A stretch of 64,000 nt of DNA, taken from Stercorarius parasiticus (taxonomy: Eukaryota > Chordata > Aves > Charadriiformes > Stercorariidae). The notes below the pieces were generated by a model. The model was not told the DNA's origin. It worked only from the letters and a program-made list of their open reading frames with translations, and did not search any database. The DNA is taken from assembly GCA_013396915.1 (NCBI GenBank), contig VWZL01000264.1, forward strand, positions 124,001 to 188,000, given 5' to 3'. The translations under genes were made by a program, and so were the position numbers. Shown piece by piece: positions 11,791-58,834 of the stretch. Every line of letters begins with the position of its first letter. Within the stretch, counting starts at the first letter, position 1.

Positions 11791-14591
11791 AGCTTTTTGT
11801 ATTTTACAGCATCTATTTTCATGGACTATATTCAACAGAAACATTAAAATGTGTGACAGATCTATGTATGCTAATAAATGACAGAAGGATCTAACAGAAC
11901 CCACGTCTGGCTCAGAAATCTTCGCAAATACCGTACACTGCCTGATATATCAGAGTAAAAGCTGATGTATTGAACACCTCCTTCCCTAAATATCACAAGA
12001 CATCAAAATACACAGTGATAACACAATAATGAGACATAACAGACCTGATCACATACTATTGCGTGATAGAATGGAAGAGTACAAATTTTGTAAAACTTAA
12101 TTAACCAGAGATTACATCATGTAATAGTTCTCCTTCTTACCTTTTGTTTTGTTTCCAAGACTGGAATTACATTTGTTTTACATTATGTTAAATGTAACCA
12201 TTCCCTGATTTTGCATACCAAGTGTCACTGTGGTATTCATAATAAAGGCAAATTCCACACAGAAGTTTAGGGAAGACACAAGTGTTCAGAATCTCTCAGG
12301 TTGAGATGCATTAGTGGTGACAGAGCGTCTCATAATCAGAAGTTAGATTTCAGTTTTTAAGACTAAACTCAGTCTTAACTAAAAGGATTTTCAGTAAGTC
12401 TTCATGGATGTCAATGTGCCAAATAAACTACGACAAAATAGAACAAAAATAGAAAGCACAGATTTTTCTTCCTGCCTATCTATGTAGATTTATAGAATCA
12501 ATACCTCCTACATATACCAGTCATATCTAAAATTAACAAACATGAACCAGGCTAGCAATTCTTGTAAAACTAATATGGCAATCAAATTCATAAGGGATTT
12601 CATTCATTCACTTCACTTTTTTTTCCTGAGACATTAGCATGAAAAGTATCTTGTAGTCTACCTATAGATATTTCAGAGATTGCCTTCCATTTGGGTCTGG
12701 TTCACTGAAAGACCAGCTAAGCTTTGTTAGGAAATTCATTGAATGGTTGTGGATATAAGTATCTAGAAGTATGAATTATATTAATATAATATTTTGACTT
12801 GGAAGGCACCAGTGAGAAAAGTGCTGTTAAGGCTGAGCTTCCAAGAAGAAGAGTTTGGGTGGTTCTTTCTGAAATGCCTTTTATTATACTCAGCAATATT
12901 ATGGTGCTAGCACTGGACGTGAAACAAAGCAAATGCCTTGAAAACTGAAAAATGGCTAAACAATACAGGACACAAACACAAAAGGGACTGAATGTCATTG
13001 AGCACTTTAAGGCATAAAATGTTTAGTTACTCATGTGTGAAAAGAACAGTCATCTTGTTTCTGTTAGTTCTCAAGATACTTCAAGTTTAAGGGGAACACA
13101 TAAATAACATCTGGATGGAAACTTTAGTTTTCTTAAGAACACATGCTTTATAGCAGATGCATTTTTTTCACACTCATCTTAAAAATATTTTCCCCTCACT
13201 CCGAACAACTTCAGAGAATGCCTTTAACTAATTTAACAAATGAACCTACGAAAAACATATCACCATTTCTCAGATGCATCCTCAGCCTGTATTACAGTTA
13301 TTAACAGTACTGTTGGACCTTTTAACTTCAACATGGGTAGAGTAATTAATATGCAGATGAACTGTTAACTATGATTGTCTTTATCTCAAAGCAAACCTCG
13401 CACATTCATGATATTTCTTTATTTCTCCCTGCTTTTACATCCAACTGGTTTTGTGTCTATTAATATTGCAGCTTTTTATGTAAGGGAAAAAATAAGTCAA
13501 ATACTGCAAACATGACAGAAATGTGATTCAACGAAAAGCTGGTTCACACAGATGCCATCTAAAAAGTTTCTGTTGGTGCTTTATATAATTATTTTCAGTC
13601 CATCAGATTAAAAAACATGAAGATGTGATATGCTTTTTAAGCTTCTATTTTGAATGTTTCAAGTTGACATTTACTTTTTTTCAGTATTGTCTAGCATATG
13701 TTCTAGCTAAATGAGCTGACAGGGAGAGATACGATAAATGCAACCGCCTTTCTTCTTTCTCTCAAGAAAACTCTTTGAGAGGAAATCAGCAATTACACTA
13801 CCACAAGCCTTTCTTTAAATTCATAAAAAATAAATTTGAGCAACTGACTAAACAGAAGGAAGTCAGAATAACTGATGAAAGAATCTCTATGAACCTGGAT
13901 TTGTAGCAAGGAAAAAAACCAACAAATATCAAATATCAAAATAACAGCAAAAAAAGCCACCCTGTACTGAGTGGCTTACCAGATTGAATTTTTCCAGGTG
14001 GTTGCCCCAGAGGCATAAAATGTGAACTGTAGATAATTCAACATGAGAAAGTATAATATATATAAGCATCTCGATTTCTTTTTTTTGGAGGGGGGGAAAT
14101 ATTTACTCTAGGGATTAATGACAACATAACCACTAGCTCTTGATTATTTCACTTGCTGGTATCAGTATGCAAGAAAAAAGATACAACCTTACTGATTTCC
14201 TGGGAGGCACCTTCTTGTGCTGTAGGAAGGACAGTGATGATTTTTTTGCCAAAACTTGAGACTGAACCACCAACAGTTATTCTTAACATGACATTTTATA
14301 AAGGTATATGCAAAAACTAGAAGAGAAAAGAAACCTGTTACTAACTGGTATTTCTGCTCACTCATGCTCAATTTGAGCATGCTACATTTATCAAAACTAA
14401 TAGTGGAGGAAATATTCAAGGTTAGACGTTTTTCCTAAACTAAAGTTTTGAAGACTACATTTAATACTCTCTTGCTTTGTCACTAAAGGACAATAAAATT
14501 GTTTAAAAGTGGAAATCAAAACTGATCAGTCTATTTCCCATGTTCATGCTCAGTAAAACAAAACAAGTAATCAGCACTTACAACATTCAGT
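11791..14591. other. Non-coding DNA, no recognised gene
   Basis: AT-rich DNA. A stretch near 13320-13480 contains TAATTA, GATA-type (TTATCT) and similar short motifs and reads like a conserved non-coding element, but conservation cannot be judged from one genome. No coding exon is recognised. Confidence 0.45.
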
Positions 14592-15054
14592 TGTTAGCAG
14601 CTTTTTTCTTTTCTTTTTTCAAGTTTGTGCGTGCATACCGGAAAGAAGACAGTAGAAGTACACACTAGCTAAAACCCCTTTTATTGCCAGCAATAAGATG
14701 CCTCTTGGCTGGGAGCCCGAGGACAACTCCATATATTGATTCTTTATATACAATTTCAAGACTACTCACAAATGCATTTTTACAATTTCCATAACCTGTT
14801 GTCTTTGGCCATGATATCACTTGTTACAATTCACTTTTGAGTACTTGTTCATGCAAACCTCTAGAGCAAGCACGCTTAACATCTATTTATTAGCTGAGTT
14901 TGCACCATTTTGTTGCAACTTTGCCGCTTTCAGCTGGTTTGGTCTAGTTTCTTCTAAGAGCAGACACTCTTATACCAGCGAGGTCACCATCGCCAAGTTC
15001 TCGTGCGTCTGTCTTCAAAGCCATCTTTACATGGTAGCTTTTTCTTATCTAACA
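14592..15054 (-). repeat. Retroviral LTR (3' LTR of the adjacent ERV remnant)
   Basis: Read on the minus strand, this 463-base element begins TGTTAG and ends CTAACA, matching inverted ends of the canonical TG...CA type. It contains a TATA box (TATATAA, plus-strand 14744-14750) and, about 60 bases further on, an AATAAA signal (14680-14685), the usual U3-R order. Immediately upstream on the same strand (plus 15055-15066) is a purine-rich tract (AAAGGAGAGAA) that fits the polypurine tract used for plus-strand priming. Retroviral env sequence follows at higher coordinates, so this is the 3' LTR. No matching 5' LTR was seen in the window. Confidence 0.75.
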
Positions 15055-15066
15055 TTCTCTCCTTTA

Positions 15067-15470
15067 GTTTTGTGCATACTTGCACACTTCAGATTGGAAC
15101 AGAACAGTATTTGTCACCATGAATTTGAGCAAGACAGGTTGAGCATACTTGAGCAGAACAGAAGAATGTAATCCCTAAACCAAGTAAAACTCCTAATATT
15201 GTTAATACCAAACTGACAAATTGTTTCAGTATTCGGGTAACATAAGGAAATAGATGTGACAACCAGTTCCACCATTCTATTCCTTTCAGATCCTATCTTA
15301 TGTACTAAAATTTTTCATTTTTTCAGTTGGGTTTCTATTGGTTTATTGTTATCTGTGAGATTGAAACAGCAGTGTCCTTCAAAATCTTCACACCCGTGGT
15401 TGGCCCTAAGTACCAAGTAATCTAAAGCTGCTCTGTTTTTTAAGATTGCTTCCCTGTTCGAATGTTGTTC
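15067..15470 (-). pseudogene. Degenerate ERV env, transmembrane-subunit portion
   Basis: Minus-strand translation shows the hallmarks of a retroviral transmembrane subunit. A heptad-type segment precedes a CX6CC motif (codons within 15366-15392), followed by a Trp-rich pre-membrane segment (WNWWLSHLFPY, about 15250-15280), a hydrophobic membrane span and a short Cys-containing tail before the polypurine tract. CX6CC is the gamma/alpha-type arrangement in which the transmembrane subunit is disulfide-linked to the surface subunit. Stop codons and frame breaks interrupt the reading frame. The surface subunit and fusion-peptide region are not recognisable between this and the integrase, so the gene is broken and cannot encode an envelope. 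Confidence 0.7.
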
Positions 15471-15890
15471 CTGTAACCTATAACCTCAGTTTGGGCATTG
15501 CCTTAATTCTCGCAGTCCTAATGGTAAAGCTTCTGTCCTTTTTAATACAGTTTCTCTACAAATTTTTGACAGTTTACTCTTTAGAGTATGGTTCATCCTC
15601 TCTACCTGTCCTGGGGACTGGGGGAGGTAAGATGTATGCAGTCTTTGTCAAATTCCTAAAGCTTTATACAGGTTTTGTAATATTTCAGCTGTAAAACGTG
15701 ATCCTTTATCACAGTCTATTTCTTCAGGAGCTCCATAACATGGTATGGTATCTTTTTGTAAAGCTTTAACCACCATTTGAGCTCATTCCCACTGCTCAAA
15801 GCATACTTCAGCCTGCAACACTCTGCCCAGTACTGTTCTTCAGACAAGAAATGACGGATTTGTTAGTCTCAACCCAGCTTCCATTTTAAA
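15471..15890 (-). pseudogene. Degenerate ERV pol, integrase portion
   Basis: Minus-strand translation gives a recognisable retroviral integrase catalytic-core fragment. It has a segment ending in VVKAL, an acidic DCDKGSRFTAEIL block at the position of the second catalytic aspartate, an H-T-S-Y-L-P-Q-S-P-G-Q block, and then E-R-M-N-H-T-L-K carrying the third acidic residue. In-frame stops occur, for example the TGA at 15648-15650 and another just upstream of the core, so it is dead. Reverse transcriptase, protease and gag are not recognised further right; weakly similar sequence may reach about 16,050. The layout resembles a class I (gamma-like) element, but the family is not certain. Confidence 0.75.
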
Positions 15891-17580
15891 CTTAGGAGAG
15901 TGATAAATTTGTTGCTGACTCTGACTCCATTTGCATTTCCAAAGGTCATCAGATCAAAGATTCTGCATGTAATGTTCACGTTCTTTTATTGAAAAACCTT
16001 GTAAATAAACAGCAGTACTTTAACTGGCCATCTAATCCCAACTCTTTGCAAAATACGTACCCATTCCTGCTTTTCCCTTCAATCCAGGTGCCCTCTTTCC
16101 TTTCTGTCTTAGGTAGGCAATTCTTATTTCCTTCCTAGTTCCTATGTCCATATGAGTAGGAATTCACACAAGGCTGACTTTTCATTATCTAGACCAAGCA
16201 GATAAAACTACAATAGTTCTAATTTGCAAGCTGAGGGAACAAAGCAAACTGTTGTTTCCAATGCACAGTCAACTTTGCAAGACTGTGTCCTTCATGGCTG
16301 ACCAAGACATGTCTAACAAAGGTGGGAGAAGAAAAGAGGAAATGGGAGACAGGATAAAATGGAAGAGTTACAGAGACTCCAGTGATCATTAAAGAAATGA
16401 GGGGTGACAAGTCAGGTCCAAGGCCAGTCTAGGAAGCCCAGTCAGCAAGTCGGGAACAGCAAAGGACAGAGCTGAGGACACAGGACTACAAACTGCACAG
16501 CTTGGGGGAGGACCGGGGTCTGGGCCAGAGCTAACACAGAGCTCCCAGGCAGATGATCCATGAGCAGGAGCCCCACGCAAGGCTGCTCCAGGTGGTGAAG
16601 GACTACTGGCACACTCAGGGCCCTGGCATTTCTTCATGGATTAAAATTAGGTTTCACCATTTTTATATTTCAAGAAGCCCCAGAGAGAAAAATAAATCTC
16701 ATGTTAGATACAAGAACAAGCCTCAGGCTCTTGCGCAAACATTTTAGTTACAGGAATTTATTGCTTTTAGAGAACCATTTCTATTGACATAGGAGAAATA
16801 CATGTTTACAATGGATCCTAGTAAGAGCCTAAATTACTTAGTGAAAGGATAAGGCGAAATGGTTAACAAATAGAAAAGAACAACAGCTTAGCATTCGGTT
16901 AATAATACTAAATTCTTATTCACAGATTTCAGAATGCTTTTCAAAGAAGCTGAAGAAACTGAAACAGAGAGAATGAAGGAACTGTGCCTAAGCCACCCAG
17001 CAGGTCAAGATCAGAGAACCAGATATTTTGGATTAATAGTTGATCACAATCTGAACATGAATTAATGATATTGTGCTGTTGCGAAGAAATATCAATCATA
17101 CCAGGATGTCCAGTTTTAGACAAACTATGTTCCTTCTTTCTAATGAATGGAAAAATCAGAGAAAAACAAGACATCTGTAGGTTGCCTCACCCATCACTAT
17201 GGCCCAAAGTAGGATCAAATAGATCAGCAAAGTGCTCCAGATTACAACTACCTCTGGAATTATAATTGTAATGTTAATCAGCTTCCTCATACAGTCAACA
17301 CATAGCCCCAGAAAAGCTTATGCTGGCATAAGACAGTGTGAGAGAAAACGAGTAGCAACAGGAACAGGAAAGGCAGCGATGATTTATATCAGGTGGCTTA
17401 TACCAGTATAACGTGCTGAACTATGATGCAACTCGATCTTACTGAGTATCTTCTTTCTTTTTTTAAAAAAGCATGTTTCTGAATGGTCAAGACTATTTTA
17501 AAATTTAATTGTCTCCCTCAGCTTTGCAGCACCTGCAAAATTAATACGTATGTCCTCTGTTCCGTTATTTACATTGTTAA
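15891..17580. other. Non-coding DNA, possible retroviral margin and a GC-rich patch
   Basis: Bases 15,891-16,050 may be residual pol sequence too decayed to call. Bases 16,390-16,640 form a moderately GC-rich patch with overlapping open frames on both strands, and I do not recognise a gene or repeat family in it. The rest is AT-rich and unremarkable. Confidence 0.4.
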
Positions 17581-17584
17581 TAAG

Positions 17585-18080
17585 AAAAAGACCCAGACTG
17601 AAGACAGGGTCTCAGAACCCAGCAATATATTCTTTCCTTTTGACAGTGAACTACTGCTTACTATCCAGTCAGTTTTGTATAGACCTTATAATACGTTTAT
17701 CCGGTATTTCTCTAACTTTTTAATGAAAAGGTCATGTAAGTGCCAAAAACCCAATCAAACTGACAATCGGCTCTGTCCTATCCACAAGGCCTGTTCCTTA
17801 CTGGAGGAGAAAAATCAGGTTATGTGGTGTGATTTATTTTTGACAGATCCATGTTGACTGCTATCATTCCCTGCTTATCATCTAGGTGCTAATGATAGTT
17901 TGTGAGATTATTTGTCCCAGGATTTTTCTGGGGATTTAAATTAATTACACTGATCGAGCTGTATTTCTTTGGCTCCATCCCCTCTTTGATAACAGCAATT
18001 TACAGTTGCAACTTCTGTTTCTTTAGCATCTCATTCACCTTCTTAATTCAGTCAGTTCTTTAACTGTCTTTTGATCATGT
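17585..18080 (-). repeat. Old CR1-like LINE remnant (reverse-transcriptase region)
   Basis: The text follows, with many changes, the reverse complement of the CR1 reverse-transcriptase region. Blocks such as AGATCCATGTTGACTGCT, a following CATCTAGGTGCTAATGATAG and TCCCCTCTTTGATAACAG match in order the places where intact copies read 'gccatgttggctgtcacc', 'catgtgcctcagcatag' and 'cttgcccttcttgaaaactgg'. The open frame at 17483-17857 on the other strand is incidental. The assignment is by recalled pattern and not by alignment. Confidence 0.45.
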
Positions 18081-19119
18081 TCACTAGACTCAAGCAATTT
18101 GAAAACATTTGGTTTACCTGAGCGCTCCTAATCTGTTCTTTACCTACTCTGGGCTGAGATAATTCTGTTCTCGGCATCACCAGTTCTAACAATCTGCTTG
18201 CAGATGATCTTTTTTGGAAGTCTGATACAACAACGGCACTTATCACTTTAGCTTTCTTTATAATTAATTTTCAGATTTTCTTCTCTATTAAGTAGGCAAT
18301 TAATCTTTTTGTCTGTCTTCCTCTTAGTACGAATATGCTTACAGAGCAGTTTTTGTATGACAGCTCTTGATAGTTCAATTGTTTTGCAGCATACCATTTT
18401 TATTCTTTCTTTCTTATTCTTAGTAATCTGACCTGTCTTCCTTTATATTTTCTTCATGTGCTTAAGGTCAATAGAGATGTCATGAGGTGGTCAAGCTAAC
18501 CTTACTATTATTTCTATTCTACTCATAATTGGGATAAATGCACCCTTGTGGATCTGGTTTCTGCAAATTCACTTTCTGCAGCAGGTTTGTGCGTAATTAG
18601 ATCAACAATAGGTGTTTCAATGAATCAGCAAAGACTGAGAAAACAGCATGTTGTAGAAGAACTCTTACCAAGCTCCAATTGTGGAAAGGAGAACTTGAAG
18701 ACCTTGGAAAAGCCTGGTGGGTCCCCCTTCTTTCCAAAAAAAGAAATAATTTCTTCCACAGCAGAATGGCATGCACACACTGTCTCCAGCTTTACTGACC
18801 AGGTGTTGCTGCCCCTCTGTCTATATTGAAATCACTTTGGCTCAGCCGGTAGAGAGATCTGCCTGGTCTTTTCATACTTATTTGTGGAATTTTGCTTTTA
18901 TTTTCAATTAAGCAGGCTCAACAGTTTGGGCTGTGCCAGTGTTGTTGTGGTGCTGTTCTGCAGAGAAGGGCAGCTCTGTAACAGCCAGGAAGGGGAGAGC
19001 ATCACAGGCAGCGTATGTGAAATTAAATCGATAGTACAAGACAGTGCTCAGGGTATGTTCACTCATGGTTCTAAATACATTGACAACATCCACTTAACCA
19101 GCTAGTCTACTGAGATCTC
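18081..19119. other. Non-coding DNA, no recognised gene
   Basis: AT-rich DNA between the old LINE remnant and the CR1 3' end. Short open frames on both strands (for example 18548-18829 and 18884-19105) resemble nothing I know and have no splice-like or start context to support them. Confidence 0.5.
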
Positions 19120-19434
19120 CATAGGATCATCTAGGTTGGAAGGGACCTTTAAGATCATCGAGTCCAACCACCAACCTAACACTGTCAAAACCACCACTAA
19201 ACCATGTCCGTAAGTGCCACATCTACCCATCTTTTAAATAGCTCCAGGGATGGCGATTCCACCACTTCCCCGGGCAGCCTGTTCCAATGCTTCACAACCC
19301 TTTTGGTGAAGAAATTTTTCCTAATATCCAATCTAGACCTCCCCTGGTGCAACTTGAGGCCATTTCCTCTCATCCTATATCACCTGTTACTTGGGAGAAG
19401 AGACTGACCCCAACCTCCTTTGAGGTAGTTGTTA
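19120..19434 (-). repeat. CR1 LINE 3' end
   Basis: A well-preserved CR1 3' segment in reverse orientation. It starts with GGATCATCTAGGTTGGAAGG, then GGGACCTTTAAGATCATCGA, a CCAGGGATGGCGATTCCACC block, the GGTGAAGAAATTTTTCCTAA block and the CTGTTACTTGGGAGAAGAGA block. The order matches the reverse complement of the CR1 ORF2 tail and 3' UTR. It lies about 100 bases upstream of the CpG-rich TMEM164 promoter region. Confidence 0.92.
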
Positions 19435-19539
19435 GCCTTTCTGACAGAAACAGTTACGCATTTGCAGCACAACTGCTTCACAAAGCCACAAACCAGTTGC
19501 TCGCAGGAACCAGACGTGGCCTGCACTGCTCAGGGCTCC

Positions 19540-20756
19540 ATGTTGCACCCAAACAGGTTCCGCGCTCGACGTCTCGCACTTACCCTGCCATCAGAGAAGC
19601 CCCTGTCACGTTTGACCTTTCATGCCGCGCCGTCAAGATGCAGGTGGCTGCAATTTCGTGGCCGATTAATACCTGCTGCGACAGCACTTGGGAAACTAGT
19701 CTATCAAGTTAACGCCGCTGGTTGAATCGGGTGGGCAAACAGTCATGGCCCTGCCAGCAGCGCTGAGGGGAGAAGCATGGCCGGCCCTCGCCTCCCTCGA
19801 GGGGAGCCGGGCGGGCGGGGACGGCAGGACGGACGGCTGCCCGGGGCAGGAGGAAGAAGGAGAGCAGCCGGGCGAAAGCTGAGGCAGCAGGNNNNNNNNN
19901 NNNNNNNNNNNNNNNNNNNNNNNNNNNNNNNNNNNNNNNNNNNNNNNNNNNNNNNNNNNNNNNNNNNNNNNNNNNNNNNNNNNNNNNNNNNNNNNNNNNN
20001 NNNNNNNNNNNNNNNNNNNNNNNNNNNNNNNNNNNNNNNNNNNNNNNNNNNNNNNNNNNNNNNNNNNNNNNNNNNNNNNNNNNNNNNNNNNNNNNNNNNN
20101 NNNNNNNNNNNNNNNNNNNNNNNNNNNNNNNNNNNNNNNNNNNNNNNNNNNNNNNNNNNNNNNNNNNNNNNNNNNNNNNNNNNNNNNNNNNNNNNNNNNN
20201 NNNNNNNNNNNNNNNNNNNNNNNNNNNNNNNNNNNNNNNNNNNNNNNNNNNNNNNNNNNNNNNNNNNNNNNNNNNNNNNNNNNNNNNNNNNNNNNNNNNN
20301 NNNNNNNNNNNNNNNNNNNNNNNNNNNNNNNNNNNNNNNNNNNNNNNNNNNNNNNNNNNNNNNNNNNNNNNNNNNNNTCCTGTGGGGAAGGGCAGCCCCA
20401 GAGCGGCCAGGAAGGGGAGAGCGCCGGGGGCGGGCGGAGAGCCGGGGAAGGGGAGGGTTCCTGAGGCGAGGGGCTTTGGCCGCGGCTCACGGGCTCCATT
20501 CATCTGTGGCTCCTCCCTTCTCGCAGGCTGCGGCGTCTTGCGGCTCCCGTCCGGGCATCGAAAGGAAAAGGCGAAAATCAGCCTTGCCCCGAGCCGAGCT
20601 GCTTGCTTCTCCTGAAGCTTGGGAAAGAAGGGGACTACAGAGGGGCCGCCCTTGCGTTTCATGTTTCGTCAGCCCGACAGCATTTTGGCTTGGATTCCAT
20701 CTTGCTCCTACCTGTTCCTGGACAGTGACGGGGAGGAGAAGAGGCAGCGTCCCAGC
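19540..20756 (+). promoter_or_regulatory. TMEM164: CpG-rich promoter and 5' UTR region of TMEM164, with assembly gap
   Basis: Base composition changes abruptly to GC- and CpG-rich from about 19,540 up to the start codon, the usual signature of a vertebrate CpG-island promoter. No TATA box is visible, as is common for such promoters. The central 486 bases are N, so the transcription start and probably the non-coding first exon are hidden. A possible acceptor (CTTCTCGCAG, ending 20526) precedes the final GC-rich segment that would be the 5' UTR of the first coding exon. The long open frames across the Ns are artefacts of the gap. Confidence 0.7.
19892..20377. other. Assembly gap (486 N)
   Basis: An unbroken run of N inside the GC-rich region upstream of TMEM164. 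GC-rich promoters are a common cause of gaps in short-read bird assemblies. Any feature spanning it is unreliable. Confidence 1.
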
Positions 20757-56682
<35,926 letters not shown>

Positions 56683-57054
56683 AATTTCTCCCCACGGAGT
56701 AGTATGTACAGGAAGCAGAGATACTTATACTGGAAAACAAAGAGGAGGGATGAGAGGACAATGTGTTTTATACTTCTCCCCAGTTTGTTGCCTCAAAAAC
56801 ACCTTTATAATCAAGTGAGGGTTTTTTTAACTGCTGTTTCTCACTGCCTATTGCCAATGGCAAAATTAGTGGCCTTATTCTGGGAAAGGTTCGTGTTTTA
56901 TACATTTTTTTTGTGTAATTACAATAGAATCTTGCTAAGCCACCGTTTAAAATTAGTCCAGGATCTGTCCACATTCCAGCAAAGAGAGTGGCAGTGCTAC
57001 CTCGTTTTGACTTATTTTCCGTTAACTATAAGTCACTTATGTCATAGGGTAGGA

Positions 57055-57060
57055 AATAAA
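57055..57060 (+). terminator. TMEM164: Possible proximal polyadenylation signal
   Basis: An AATAAA hexamer about 375 bases after the stop codon. It is a plausible alternative polyadenylation site; the downstream GT-rich element is not obvious. Confidence 0.3.
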
Positions 57061-58315
57061 GCTGAATTACAACACTCCACTGATGTGAACAGAACACATC
57101 TTGAAGTGCATTGTCCTGGCTTAACTCTTAGCACTTGAATGTTACAAAACGGTCACAGTGAAATGATGTACGCTTAATCTCCCAGTCCTAAGTGCAAAAC
57201 AAGGAGCTTCTACTGTATTTCCTTTAAGCTGGTTGAAAATGTTGGGGAACAAGAACTCATTCAAAAATATTTTTTTTTTCTTTTAATTAACTACTTCATT
57301 TCTATGCTGCTGTGGATTAATATCTGTCTGTCTGAATCCCATCAGATCTTGATGCTTTGGAGATGCTTTCATTTGAGTGAGTGGAAAAACACCATGTTGA
57401 AATAATTTCGAAAGCCCGTGTTACATACAAGCTCTGATATTTCATCCGCTGTTCTGACCTGACTTTGAACAAAAGGTTTTTTTCGCTTAGCTTAGACTGG
57501 AGAGGGAGTGGAGATACAGTCCAATGTAAACATCAGCATTTTCTTTTTTTACTTACTAGCTTTTGAAACGTTCCTCCTCTGTGTTCTATGCTGATCCTCG
57601 CTCAGCAGAGCGGTTAGTGGAGAAACAAAATGGAACTGTTCTCTCTCTACAGCTCTCATACATTTTGTGCACTGATTTTACAATACAGGTATAAAAAGGC
57701 ACGTCAAATCAGTGCAGGCCTCTGCCGAACAGAAAGTGTTCCAGTTTACTAGTATGACTAAGTCTTCCCGTCAACACGGCTTTTGGGGAACAGGATGTAG
57801 ACAGGCAGAATGGTAAATAGTAAACTGTGTGTACCTGTGAAAATTTTCGAGGCTAGAGGAGAAACTGTTGGGCAGAAAGATGGGAAATCTTGAGTGTGTT
57901 CCTCCAGACAGTTAATTGTGAGTCTGTTATGCAGACTGTTGTGTTTCAGGGCTGAAGGAATTTTGTTGTACAAAAGTTTGTTGCAATTTATAGATTCATT
58001 GCGTTGTCAAAGCTGTGACTTGTAAGATAAAACAAAACCATCATACCTCCTCCAGCTGGATCACCTGAAGATATATTCTGAAGTTAAGGTACAGTCATTA
58101 TACCTCAAGAAGGAAAAGTAAGAATGAAAGTGGTTGATTTTTTTTTTCTTTTCCCCTTAAAAAAGAAAGATTTTCATTGGAGAGGGAGCAAATGGCTACT
58201 TCAAATATTTTCACCCCATATGATTAAAAAAAAAAAAAGTACCCCTCAGTCAGAAATACGTTGTCCCACATTCTAATTTACAAAGTGGTTTCTGGCTTGC
58301 TTCCATGCCTTGCTC

Positions 58316-58353
58316 TGTGTGTGTGTGTGTGTGTATACACACACATATACACA
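58316..58353. repeat. TG/CA microsatellite with self-complementary arms
   Basis: A (TG)n run of about 18 bases passes through GTATAC directly into CACACACA and ATACACAT. The arms at 58326-58335 and 58336-58345 are perfect reverse complements, so the transcript could fold on itself. It lies in the presumed TMEM164 3' UTR. Confidence 0.85.
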
Positions 58354-58814
58354 TAATATACTGTACTCTCCCAGCTTGACAACATGCGACATAGACCTAA
58401 ACTATCCGTCAAACACGTATAGCTAGTCTTAGTTATACGGGCTGTAGGGCTCCTTGTGGTTTGAATCAGAATTCAACTCGAGCAAGCGAAGCACCTGCTA
58501 ATCAGATCTCCCAGCCCGTAGAGTCACTGTCAGCTGTTGATCCTGCAAATGTCTCCGTCCGTCATGGATCTCATCGTGGGGTCTCGCTGCTGCCTCAGTA
58601 AAGTCGGGCAGATGGTGCTTAAGTGTTTGTGGAGTGGGGCCTGAGTAGAGAACGTGTTGGTACTGATGGCCTGAATCCGCCTGCAGACACCACTTCCCTG
58701 CCTGCCAAAGGGAGATGCGTTCTTGCTGTTTATTTCAGCAGATTCAGTATTGTGTTATAAAATACAGCATGTTCCTGGGAGACGCCAAGATGTGCAGTGT
58801 TGGAGGTTAAAGCA

Positions 58815-58834
58815 GTAATATACTAGTATATTAC
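58815..58834. repeat. 20-bp perfect palindrome
   Basis: GTAATATACTAGTATATTAC is its own reverse complement, and an overlapping copy of the AGTAATATAC unit follows immediately. It is AT-rich and lies in the presumed 3' UTR. Confidence 0.85.

Noticed and set aside
11426..11904. Cluster of overlapping open frames on both strands
   Set aside because: They lie within a GC-rich repeat-like fragment, and no frame has a recognisable product.
13320..13480. Possible conserved non-coding enhancer
   Set aside because: It has suggestive homeobox- and GATA-type motifs, but such motifs are frequent in AT-rich DNA and conservation cannot be seen from one sequence.
56704..57138. 144-codon open frame just after the TMEM164 stop
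   Set aside because: It lies in the 3' UTR, resembles nothing known, and has no splice connection to the conserved coding sequence, which ends with the family's usual C-terminus.
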